A DNA stretch of 64,000 bases, from the NCBI RefSeq assembly GCF_900156065.1, contig NZ_FTNF01000009.1, positions 186,001-250,000 of the forward strand. The letters are read 5' to 3'. The first letter of the stretch is position 1, and every line of letters starts with the position of its first letter. The DNA comes from Micromonospora avicenniae. GTDB taxonomy: Bacteria > Actinomycetota > Actinomycetes > Mycobacteriales > Micromonosporaceae. The translations under genes and the position numbers were made by a program. Shown here one piece after another: positions 27,375 through 34,610 of the stretch. The notes below the pieces were generated by a model, which ran no database searches, was not told where the DNA came from, and saw nothing but the letters and a program-made list of their open reading frames with translations.

Positions 27375-27390
27375 GGTGACCCAGGTCACC
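27375..27390. promoter_or_regulatory. palindrome upstream of the GAF regulator
   Basis: GGTGACC-CA-GGTCACC: perfect 7-bp arms with a two-base spacer, 22 bp before the chosen start of the regulator. A candidate autoregulatory operator. Confidence 0.45.
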
Positions 27391-27492
27391 CCTGCCCGCC
27401 AAGTGCGCGGTCGACGGAGTCGGAGTGAGCCCTCGGCGTGATCCGGTTCACTTCGTGACGTCGCCGCGCGTCCAGAGCCGGGACGGATCGCC

Positions 27493-27505
27493 TCGTACGG
27501 TACGA
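27493..27505. promoter_or_regulatory. palindrome upstream of the VanR-like gene
   Basis: TCGTAC-G-GTACGA: 6-bp arms around one base, about 135 bp before the response-regulator start. It could serve either divergent operon. No clear -35/-10 pair is visible, although TTTACA (27574-27579) and TTATCT (27586-27591) are the most A/T-rich spots. Confidence 0.35.
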
Positions 27506-27641
27506 ACAGGACAGCGCCGATTCGCCCCCGCTTGTCCCTGCTCCCGGGTCGTGGACGATTGCTCGGGCGGGTGTTTACAAAACGCTTATCTCCCGCTTGA
27601 GACCGTATGCCGGACAACGAAGGATCACGGGAGCGGCAAGC

Positions 27642-28307
27642 GTGCGGGTGCTGGTGGCGGATGACGAGCGGTTGTTGGCGGACATGATCGCCGAGGGGCT
27701 GCGTCGGGTCTCCATGGCGGTCGACGTCTGCTACGACGGCGACGGGGCGTTGGAGCGGATCGCCGTGAACCGGTACGACGTGGCCGTGCTCGATCGGGAC
27801 ATGCCGGGGCGGACCGGCGACGAGGTGTGCCGCAGCCTCGCCGGATCGGACGCCGGCACCCGGGTGCTGATGCTCACCGCGGCCGCCGGCATCCGGGACC
27901 GGGTGGAGGGCCTCGGCCTGGGCGCCGACGACTACCTGACCAAGCCGTTCGCGTTCGCCGAGCTCGTCGCCCGGGTGCAGGCGCTCGGCCGCCGGTCCGC
28001 GCCGGCCGTGCCGCCGGTGCTCGAGCAGTACGACATGGCGCTGGACGTCGCCCGGCACACGGTCACCCGCGACGGACGTCCGGTCAACCTCAGCCCGAAG
28101 GAGTTCGCCGTCCTGCACGTGCTGATGCGTGCGAACGGTCGGGTCGTCAGCGCGGAGGAACTGCTGGAACAGGCGTGGGACGAGTTCGCCGACCCGTTCA
28201 CCAACGCGGTGCGGGTGACGGTGATGACCCTGCGCAAGAAGCTCGGGCAGCCGGCCATCATCCACACGGTGCCCCGGGCCGGTTACCGCATCGGCGGGCC
28301 GGAGTGA
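27642..28307 (+). CDS. OmpR-family response regulator, VanR-like
   Basis: 221 aa. The receiver domain has acidic pocket D7-D8, phospho-acceptor D51, T79 and K101. The C-terminal winged helix (about 130-218) has L-S-P-K-E-F-A-V-L-H-V-L-M and V-M-T-L-R-K-K-L-G...H-T-V-P-R-A-G-Y-R-I. GTG 27642 is used: GGGAG is upstream and the receiver strand begins right there, while the frame stays open 15 codons further up. Its stop overlaps the sensor-kinase start by four bases. Control of the downstream ligase/dipeptidase genes is inferred from gene order. Confidence 0.88.
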   Translation: MRVLVADDERLLADMIAEGLRRVSMAVDVCYDGDGALERIAVNRYDVAVLDRDMPGRTGDEVCRSLAGSDAGTRVLMLTAAAGIRDRVEGLGLGADDYLTKPFAFAELVARVQALGRRSAPAVPPVLEQYDMALDVARHTVTRDGRPVNLSPKEFAVLHVLMRANGRVVSAEELLEQAWDEFADPFTNAVRVTVMTLRKKLGQPAIIHTVPRAGYRIGGPE

Positions 28308-29362
28308 GTCCGCGCCGCCGCGTCGTGCTCGTGGGCGTGCTCGCGCTGCTCGCCGGGCTGTTCCTGCCCGGCCTCGGCAAATGGGTGCTGGGCATGCTGT
28401 GGCTGCCCGCGGAGGAGATCTGCGGTCTGCCGGCCCCCGGACTGCGGTTGGCGTGCGATCCGGCGCGCCAGCTCGACAACGCGATCCCCCAACTGGTCGA
28501 ACTCGTCCTCGCGGTGGTCGCGGTGGTCGGGGTCTGGGGTGCCGCGGTCTGGTGCCTGCGGCCGGTACGCGACCTCGCCGAGCCGATCGCGCACGTCGGG
28601 CCGCAGAACCTCGGCTACCGGATCCGGCGGCGTGGCCGTGACGAACTCGCCCAGCTCTCCCGGGCCATCGACCAGATGATGGAACGTATCGCCGCTGGGT
28701 ACGACGGGCAGCGACGGTTCGCCGCGAACGCCTCGCACGAGCTGCGTACACCGCTGGCGGTCCAGCGGACGCTGATCGAGGTCGGCATGGCTCAGGCGCT
28801 CACCGGCGAGCAGCTCGAGTTGCTGACCGCCCAGCTGTTGCAGACCAACGAGCGCAACGAGCGGCTCATCGAGGGGCTGCTCGCGCTCAGCGAGAGCGAT
28901 CAGGGACTCCGCTCCTCCACCCCGCAGCCGCTGCACGAGATCACCCGCGCGGTGCTGGCCGCGTACCAGGATCGGGCGACCGCGGCCGGGGTGACCGTGG
29001 AGAGCCGGCTCGCACCCCGGGTCGTGATGGGGGAGCGGGTGCTGCTGGAGCGCCTGGTGACCAACCTCGTGGAGAACGCGATCAAGTACAACCGGCCCGG
29101 CGGTCGGCTCGCCGTCACGGTCGGGCGGACACCGGCGCTGACCGTGGCCAACACCGGGCAGATCGTGCCGGCGGAGGCCGTCGCCGGCCTGTTCGAGCCC
29201 TTCCGGCGGCTGGCTCGTGACCGGACGAACCAGAGCGGTGGCGCCGGACTGGGGCTCGCCATCGCCCGCTCGATCACCCAGGCACACGACGGCATCATCG
29301 CCGCCCGGCCCCTCGAGGGCGGCGGCCTGAGCGTCGACGTCCAGCTACCCGTACCGCACTAG
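28304..29362 (+). CDS. sensor histidine kinase, VanS-like
   Basis: 352 aa. Membrane helix about 7-24, a short outside loop of about 40 residues with two cysteines (C40, C51), second helix about 64-84, then a HAMP-like segment. The dimerisation motif is N-A-S-H145-E-L-R-T-P. The ATPase domain has N-L-V-E-N-A-I-K-Y-N (N box) and G-G-A-G-L-G-L-A-I-A-R (G box). The small outside loop is like actinobacterial VanS sensors. A cysteine pair in it is worth noting as a possible disulfide. GTGA overlap with the regulator. What it senses is unknown. Confidence 0.87.
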   Translation: MSPRRRVVLVGVLALLAGLFLPGLGKWVLGMLWLPAEEICGLPAPGLRLACDPARQLDNAIPQLVELVLAVVAVVGVWGAAVWCLRPVRDLAEPIAHVGPQNLGYRIRRRGRDELAQLSRAIDQMMERIAAGYDGQRRFAANASHELRTPLAVQRTLIEVGMAQALTGEQLELLTAQLLQTNERNERLIEGLLALSESDQGLRSSTPQPLHEITRAVLAAYQDRATAAGVTVESRLAPRVVMGERVLLERLVTNLVENAIKYNRPGGRLAVTVGRTPALTVANTGQIVPAEAVAGLFEPFRRLARDRTNQSGGAGLGLAIARSITQAHDGIIAARPLEGGGLSVDVQLPVPH

Positions 29363-29403
29363 ATCGGCAGCGCCGCCGACCAGAGACCGAACCGATCGGC
29401 CCC

Positions 29404-29427
29404 GGGATCCGTGTATACGCGGATCCC
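29404..29427. promoter_or_regulatory. 24-bp palindrome before the racemase-fusion gene
   Basis: Perfect 24-bp inverted repeat apart from one T/G pair. The centre is GTATAC and the arms begin GGGATCCG and end CGGATCCC. It lies between the kinase stop and the vanT-like start, 83 bp before the latter. It may be the VanR-like operator, or a hairpin separating regulatory and resistance genes. No second copy was noticed upstream of the regulator. Confidence 0.5.
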
Positions 29428-29509
29428 CGACTCCGGCCTGCCCGGAAAGGCAGGCGGTCCGCGCCCGCGGCCCGCCGGCACCGCCCGGAGCCGGAGAGGA
29501 AAGGACGTT

Positions 29510-31723
29510 GTGACCATCGCAACCGAGACGTCGACCGCGCCCGCGGTGCCAACGAAGGCGGGGCGCGAGGCGTGGGCCGACGTGGCCAAAGGCACCTGCA
29601 TCATCCTCGTGGTGCTCTGGCACGTGGTGGTGAAGGACTACCTCCAGATCGACTGGCGGGTCGGCATTCCGGTGCCGGGGGCATGGGGACTGCTCGGTGA
29701 GCAGCTGCTGCCGCTGCGGATGCCGCTCTTCTTCACCATCTCCGGGATCTTCGCGGCCAACGCGGTCAATCGGTCGTGGCGGACCGCCGCCCGCCCCCGG
29801 GTCGCCGGCAACCTGTACCTGTACGCGATCTGGCTGCTGGTGCACACCGCGCTGCTGGCCCTCTCCCCGGGCTTCCCGACCGACCGGGCCACCAGCTTCG
29901 GCGGGCTGCTGGCCCAGCTCACCATCACGCCGTCCAACCTCTGGTACCTGTACGCGCTGGCGCTCTACTTCGTGGTGGCCAAGGCGCTGCGCCGGGTCCA
30001 CCCGGCGGTGCTGCTCGGCGTCTCGGGCGTGCTGTCGGCCGTCGCCGCAGCGGGGCTGCTGGACACACCCGGCAATCGGGGCGGTGTGTACCAGAACCTC
30101 GTGTTCTTCCTCGCCGGCGTGCACCTGCGGCCGTACCTGACCCGCTGGGCGGCGACCGCGAACCGTCGGCGCCTGGTCTGGACCGCCGCGGTGTACGTGG
30201 CCGCGCTGGCCTTCATGGGGCTGGCCGCCGCCGAGCAGTGGTTCGGCGTGTGGCCGGTCGTCTCGGTCACCGCGGTGGCGTTCGGCATCACGGCGGCGGC
30301 TATTGTCGCCCAGCGGGCGCGGGCAGCCGGCGCGATGCTCGCCACGCTGGGGCGCCAGACGTTGCCGGTCTACGTGATTCACATGCCGGTGCTCGCTCTG
30401 CTGCACCGGCTCCTTGCCGGCCCGGTCGCGGAGCTGAACGGGCCGGGACGGGAACTGCTGGTGGCCGGATATCCGGTCCTGGTAACCGCGGCGGTGCTGG
30501 CGCTGAGCCTGGCCATCCACCGCGGACTGCTGGCGGTCGGCGCGTGGTGGATGTTCCAGCTGCCACCGCGTACCGGCCGGAAGCGCAACCGTGAAGGAGA
30601 GATCATGTCGCGCACAGAACGGCCGACCGAGGTCCCACCTGCAGCTTCGGTGCCGGAGACGGTCCCGATCCGGGCCGTACCGGACCGGGCGCGGGTGCAG
30701 GAGGCCGCGTGGTGGCTGGCCGGCCGCGTGGTGCGGACGCCGGTGCTCAACTCTCCGGCGATCGACCGGCTGGCCGGGGTCCGGATCCTGATGAAGGCGG
30801 AGAACCTCCAGACCGGCGGCTCGTACAAGATGCGTGGCGCGATGCTGGCCGTGGGCCGGCTCGCCGCGGCCGGATACACCGGCGTGGTGGCCCAGAGCAC
30901 CGGCAACCACGGGGTGGCAGTGGCCCTCGCGGCCGGCCGGCACGGTCTGGCAGCGACGGTCGTGTTGCCGGTCGACGCGGCGGCGACCAAGGTGGCCCGG
31001 GCGCGGGCGGCGGGAGCGAACATCGTCTTCGCGGGCAGCACGCTCGAGGAGCGGATCGCGACCGCCCGTCAGATCAGCGAAGCCCAGGGACACCCACTGA
31101 TCGACGCGTACGACCACCCGGACGTCATCGCCGGGCAGGGCAGCGCGAGCCTGGAACTGATCGAGGAGGCGGAGCGCGCCGGCACGCCGCTGGACGCGCT
31201 GGTGGTGCCGGTCGGCGGTGGCGGCGGCGTGGCGGGTGCCTGCCTGGCCGCCTCGGGCACCCCGATCGAGGTGTACGGGGTGGAGCCGGTGGGCTGCGAC
31301 TCCCTGGCCCACAGCCTCGCGGCCGGCCGGCCCACAGCGGTCTCACCGGCGCCCACCATCGCCGACGGGCTTCGCCCCACTTGTGTCGGTGAGCTACCCT
31401 TCGCGGTCGCACGCGACGCCATCCGGGGCGTCGTACGGGTCAACGACGACCAGATCGCCGAGGCGTTCCAGATGCTCCTGCTGGAGCTGAAGGTGCTCGC
31501 CGAGCCGTCCGGCGCGGCCGGGCTCGCCGGTGCGCTGCGGCTTGCGGCGGACCTCGGCGAGGCGGTCACCAAGCCCGGCGCCGTGCAGAGCGGCGAGGGG
31601 CGGGAGCGGTACCGGACCGTCGGCGTGGTGCTGACCGGCGGAAATGTCGAAGCAGAACTCGTCGCCCGGTTGGCGACCCGGCAGTTCGCCAGCCTGGCGA
31701 CTATGGAAGGGGTGGCGGCATGA
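29510..31723 (+). CDS. VanT-like fusion: acyltransferase-3 membrane domain + fold-type II serine racemase/dehydratase domain
   Basis: 737 aa in one frame. Residues about 20-355 are an acyltransferase-3 membrane domain with about ten spans (V-V-L-W-H-V-V-V, R-M-P-L-F-F-T-I-S-G). From about 366 a complete fold-type II PLP enzyme follows: PLP lysine K440 (G-S-Y-K-M-R-G-A), S-T-G-N-H-G (463-468), phosphate loop G-G-G-G-G (569-573), E-P-S-G-A-A-G, and C-terminal V-L-T-G-G-N-V. It belongs with serine racemase/threonine dehydratase. VanT of VanC-type enterococci has the same membrane domain but an alanine-racemase-type domain. AAGGAC precedes GTG 29510. An in-frame AAGGAG-ATG at 30605 could also start the soluble part alone. 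The stop overlaps the ligase start (ATGA). Racemase rather than dehydratase activity is inferred from context. Confidence 0.8.
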   Translation: MTIATETSTAPAVPTKAGREAWADVAKGTCIILVVLWHVVVKDYLQIDWRVGIPVPGAWGLLGEQLLPLRMPLFFTISGIFAANAVNRSWRTAARPRVAGNLYLYAIWLLVHTALLALSPGFPTDRATSFGGLLAQLTITPSNLWYLYALALYFVVAKALRRVHPAVLLGVSGVLSAVAAAGLLDTPGNRGGVYQNLVFFLAGVHLRPYLTRWAATANRRRLVWTAAVYVAALAFMGLAAAEQWFGVWPVVSVTAVAFGITAAAIVAQRARAAGAMLATLGRQTLPVYVIHMPVLALLHRLLAGPVAELNGPGRELLVAGYPVLVTAAVLALSLAIHRGLLAVGAWWMFQLPPRTGRKRNREGEIMSRTERPTEVPPAASVPETVPIRAVPDRARVQEAAWWLAGRVVRTPVLNSPAIDRLAGVRILMKAENLQTGGSYKMRGAMLAVGRLAAAGYTGVVAQSTGNHGVAVALAAGRHGLAATVVLPVDAAATKVARARAAGANIVFAGSTLEERIATARQISEAQGHPLIDAYDHPDVIAGQGSASLELIEEAERAGTPLDALVVPVGGGGGVAGACLAASGTPIEVYGVEPVGCDSLAHSLAAGRPTAVSPAPTIADGLRPTCVGELPFAVARDAIRGVVRVNDDQIAEAFQMLLLELKVLAEPSGAAGLAGALRLAADLGEAVTKPGAVQSGEGRERYRTVGVVLTGGNVEAELVARLATRQFASLATMEGVAA
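30594..30607 (+). promoter_or_regulatory. internal ribosome site and ATG inside the fusion gene
   Basis: AAGGAG (30594-30599) is followed five bases later by in-frame ATG 30605, exactly at the junction of membrane and PLP domains. A TGA at 30592-30594 lies just before it in the -1 frame. The arrangement looks like a former gene boundary (stop, Shine-Dalgarno, start) whose stop is now out of frame. Confidence 0.6.
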
Positions 31724-32853
31724 GCACGCCTGTCCGGATCGGAATCCTGTTCGGTGGCCCGTCCGCGGAGCATGAGGTGTCCTGCGCCTCCGCGCTCGGC
31801 GTGGCCCGGGCCCTGGCCGACGCCGGCCACCAGGTGTTCGCCATCGGCGTGACCCGCACCGGCGGTTTCCGGCTGGTGCCGGACGCCACGCTGGCGGAGC
31901 TGCGCGCGGCTGTCGGGACCGGGCTGGCCATCGAAGACCGGCTCACGGTGACCGGGCCGGTGGTGGAGCTGCGTACCGGTGACCGCGCGGGCACCCTCGC
32001 GGTGACCGCGGCCGACGCCCCCGGCACCGTCGCGGCCGAGCTGGACGTGGTGTTCCCGGTCCTGCACGGTCCGTACGGCGAGGACGGCGTGCTGCAGGGG
32101 TTGCTGGAGTCCCTCGGCGTGCCGTACGTCGGGTGCGGCATCCTCGCCTCCGCGATCGGTATGGACAAGGTCGCCATGAAGCGTGCGCTGCGCGCCGAGG
32201 GGGTACCGGTCACCCCGCAGGTGTCGTTCGACGCGCAGACCTACCGGACCGTGGACGACCCGGAGAAGCTGGTGCTGGGGCTGCGCCGGCCGCTGTTCGT
32301 GAAGCCGGCCCGGATGGGGTCCTCCATCGGCATCTCCCGCGTGGCCGAGGGTGACGACCTGGCGGCCGCCATCGAGGAGGCGCTGAAGCACGACAACGTC
32401 ATCGTGGTCGAGCAGGGCGTGACCGGCCGGGAGCTGGAGGCCGGCGTGCTCGGCGGGTGGCGCCCGGAGGCCTCGGCGGTCGGCGAGGTCCAGGTCAAGG
32501 GTGGCTGGTTCGACTACCAGCAGAAGTACTTCGGTGACAGCGACCCGATGATCGTTCCGGCGTCGCTGCCGGAGGAGGTCACCGAGCGAATCCGGGAACT
32601 CTCCGTACGGGCGTTCGCGGCGATCGGCGGCTGGGGCCTGGCCCGGGTCGACTTCCTCTACGACGAGGTGAACGGCGACCTGTACGTCAACGAGCTGAAC
32701 ACGATGCCCGGCTTCACCGCGCACTCGATGTACCCGAAGGTGTGGGCGGCGTCCGGCGTCAGCTACCAGGACCTCGTGAGCCGCCTGGTCGAGCTCGCCT
32801 TCGTCCGGCACGCCGAGCGTCCGGTGAGCACCCCAGTGGAAGACCCCCGATGA
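31720..32853 (+). CDS. D-alanine--D-X ligase (Van/Ddl family)
   Basis: 377-aa ATP-grasp ligase joining D-Ala to a second D-residue. Motifs: F-G-G-P-S-A-E-H-E-V-S, H-G-P-Y-G-E-D-G, F-V-K-P-A-R-M-G-S-S-I-G-I, and E-L-N-T-M-P-G-F-T. The omega loop reads F-D-Y-Q-Q-K-Y, keeping the tyrosine seen in D-Ala and D-Ser ligases and lacking the histidine of VanA-type D-Lac ligases. No vanH-like dehydrogenase is nearby. With a serine-racemase-type gene just upstream, D-Ala-D-Ser is the likely product (inference). A housekeeping Ddl cannot be excluded from sequence alone. Four-base overlaps on both sides. Confidence 0.85.
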   Translation: MSTPVRIGILFGGPSAEHEVSCASALGVARALADAGHQVFAIGVTRTGGFRLVPDATLAELRAAVGTGLAIEDRLTVTGPVVELRTGDRAGTLAVTAADAPGTVAAELDVVFPVLHGPYGEDGVLQGLLESLGVPYVGCGILASAIGMDKVAMKRALRAEGVPVTPQVSFDAQTYRTVDDPEKLVLGLRRPLFVKPARMGSSIGISRVAEGDDLAAAIEEALKHDNVIVVEQGVTGRELEAGVLGGWRPEASAVGEVQVKGGWFDYQQKYFGDSDPMIVPASLPEEVTERIRELSVRAFAAIGGWGLARVDFLYDEVNGDLYVNELNTMPGFTAHSMYPKVWAASGVSYQDLVSRLVELAFVRHAERPVSTPVEDPR

Positions 32854-33485
32854 TCCTGCTCTCCGATCCGCGAGTGGCCGCGGTGCGGAGCGAGGACGAC
32901 GGCGACGAGCTGGTCGACCTGCGGGAGGTGCCGGAATTGCGGCTCGACGTCCGCGCCGCCGATGCCGCCGGGTCGTACGCCCGGGTACGGCGCGGCGTCG
33001 CGGACCGGCTGCTCGCCGCGCAGCGTGCCCTCCCGACGGGCCTGCGTCTGCTGGTCATCGAGGGTTACCGCCCGTACCAGGCACAGCTGGAGATCTTCAC
33101 CGGCTACCGGGACGAGCTGCGCCGGCGGTACCCAGAGTGGTCGCCGGAGCGGCTGCACGTGGAGACCACCAAGTTCGTCTCGCCGGTCGAGGTGGCCCCG
33201 CACAGCACCGGCGGGGCGGTCGACCTGACCCTCTGCGACGCGGACGGTCTCGAGCTGGACATGGGCACGGTCGTCGACGCCACCCCGGAGGCGAGCGCGA
33301 ACGCCTGCTTCACCGCGGCCGACAACATACCGGCGGCGGCGCGGCGGAACCGGGAGATCCTGGTGGCCGCGCTCAGCGGGGCGGGAATGGTGAACTATCC
33401 GACGGAGTGGTGGCACTGGTCGTACGGGGACCGCTACTGGGCCCTGATGACCGGCGCCCCACACACCCGTTACGGTCCGTTGTGA
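32850..33485 (+). CDS. VanX-type D-Ala-D-Ala dipeptidase
   Basis: Zinc peptidase that destroys D-Ala-D-Ala so only the altered precursor enters the wall. 211 aa (VanX is about 202). Zinc ligands: H118 and D125 in S-T-G-G-A-V-D, and H189 in E-W-W-H. The catalytic base is E186, and R74 in E-G-Y-R-P stabilises the transition state. All are present. The length and the D-M-G-T segment fit VanX better than the shorter VanXY. ATG 32850 overlaps the ligase stop (ATGA). Last gene of the operon, ending before a strong hairpin. Confidence 0.88.
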   Translation: MILLSDPRVAAVRSEDDGDELVDLREVPELRLDVRAADAAGSYARVRRGVADRLLAAQRALPTGLRLLVIEGYRPYQAQLEIFTGYRDELRRRYPEWSPERLHVETTKFVSPVEVAPHSTGGAVDLTLCDADGLELDMGTVVDATPEASANACFTAADNIPAAARRNREILVAALSGAGMVNYPTEWWHWSYGDRYWALMTGAPHTRYGPL

Positions 33486-33535
33486 TTCCGGCGCGCCGCT
33501 GAACGTCCTGCCCGCCGTGCTGAGCTGACCGGGCC

Positions 33536-33590
33536 GGCGGGAACGCCGTGGCGGCCACCCCCGTGAGGGGACCGCCACGACGTTCCCGCC
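33536..33590. terminator. terminator between the van-like operon and the ABC transporter
   Basis: GGCGGGAACG (33536-33545) pairs with CGTTCCCGCC (33581-33590). Inside it GTGGCGG pairs with CCGCCAC, separated by one 2x2 internal loop. It sits between convergent genes. Confidence 0.7.
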
Positions 33591-33620
33591 CGCCCGCATC
33601 CCGCCGCCGGTCGGGGCGGT

Positions 33621-34610
33621 CTAGGCGACACGGCGGATCCCTCGCAGGGCGAGGTACAGCAACACGGCGGCCAGCGCGACGAAGATGCCGGACTCGATGC
33701 CCTGGAACAGCCAGAACCGGTCGGCCGGCTGGTAGAGCTGCCAGTTGTAGGCGCCCTCGCCGAACTCGACGATGGGTGGACACTTTCCGCCCGCAGGGCC
33801 CGCGGCGCCCGAGCACGCGGCCTGGGCGTCGGAGAGCACCATCCTGCCGCCGGCGTTCCGGATGCCCTTCTCGAGGATCCAGTCGCCCAGTGCGCCACCC
33901 GGCTCCCCGATCGTGCCCTGGATCGGAATGGTCCGGGTCTCCGGCGGCAGGTAGTGCGGCCTGGCCACGACGGTCAGCAGGATGCGCAGGCCGACGAACC
34001 CGCCGAGCGTCACCGCCATCGCGGGCATCATCCTCGGCCAGTGAACCCCGGCGCAGACGCCCAGGGCGATCGCGAAGAGGGTGTACCCGATCGGGGCGAT
34101 CCCCTGCATGTCGAAGAAGATGACGTCGAAACGGCTCTGTTGCGCGGCCCCGGTCAGCGGCGTGGCCCACCAGGACATGCCGAGCCCGTAGACCACGGCG
34201 ACGATCACCGCGACGACCGCGACGAACCCGAACTTCACCAGCGCCCACTGCCGGCGTCCGACCCCCTGTGTCCAGGCGAACCGGTGGGTGCCCTGCTCGA
34301 CCTCGCGGGCGACGAGCGGGGCCCCCCAGAACAGCCCGACGATCAGCGGCAGGACGAGGAAGAGCACGCCGATCAGGGACATCGAGTCGAACCGGTCGGC
34401 GAACTGGTTCAGGGCCCGGTTGCACAACCGGGCGCGCTCCGGGTCCGGCTGGGCGGCGTTCAACACCCGGAGGCACTCGGCCAGGCCCTTGTCGGCGTAC
34501 GAGGCACGCATCATCAGCCCGGTCGGAATCATGAGGGCGGCGAGCGCGACCAGGCCCACCAGGGTGAACAACGCCTGCCTGCGGTGCTGGCGCCAGGTCA
34601 GCCAGATCAT
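33621..34610 (-). CDS. ABC transporter permease
   Basis: 329 aa with about six membrane spans. The first is at residues 10-30, then a large outside segment, and a final span at the C-terminus. V-A-R-E-V-E-Q-G-T-H-R-F-A-W-T-Q resembles the coupling segment of ABC-2 type permeases (R-E-x-E-x-G-T). An outside region of about 70 residues carries two cysteines (Q-A-A-C-S-G, G-G-K-C-P). ATG 34610 overlaps the ATPase stop. It is the third gene of a regulator-ATPase-permease operon. The substrate is unknown; YtrA-type operons often respond to cell-wall antibiotics. Confidence 0.85.
   Translation of the reverse strand: MIWLTWRQHRRQALFTLVGLVALAALMIPTGLMMRASYADKGLAECLRVLNAAQPDPERARLCNRALNQFADRFDSMSLIGVLFLVLPLIVGLFWGAPLVAREVEQGTHRFAWTQGVGRRQWALVKFGFVAVVAVIVAVVYGLGMSWWATPLTGAAQQSRFDVIFFDMQGIAPIGYTLFAIALGVCAGVHWPRMMPAMAVTLGGFVGLRILLTVVARPHYLPPETRTIPIQGTIGEPGGALGDWILEKGIRNAGGRMVLSDAQAACSGAAGPAGGKCPPIVEFGEGAYNWQLYQPADRFWLFQGIESGIFVALAAVLLYLALRGIRRVA

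Noticed and set aside
26070..28751. 893-codon minus-strand frame that would extend the GAF regulator across the VanR/VanS genes
   Set aside because: The upstream part is antisense to clear two-component genes, and AAGGAGG before GTG 27353 defines the real start.
27642..33485. VanHAX-type (D-Ala-D-Lac) resistance
   Set aside because: No D-lactate dehydrogenase gene is present and the ligase omega loop keeps tyrosine (F-D-Y-Q-Q-K-Y) rather than the VanA-type histidine.
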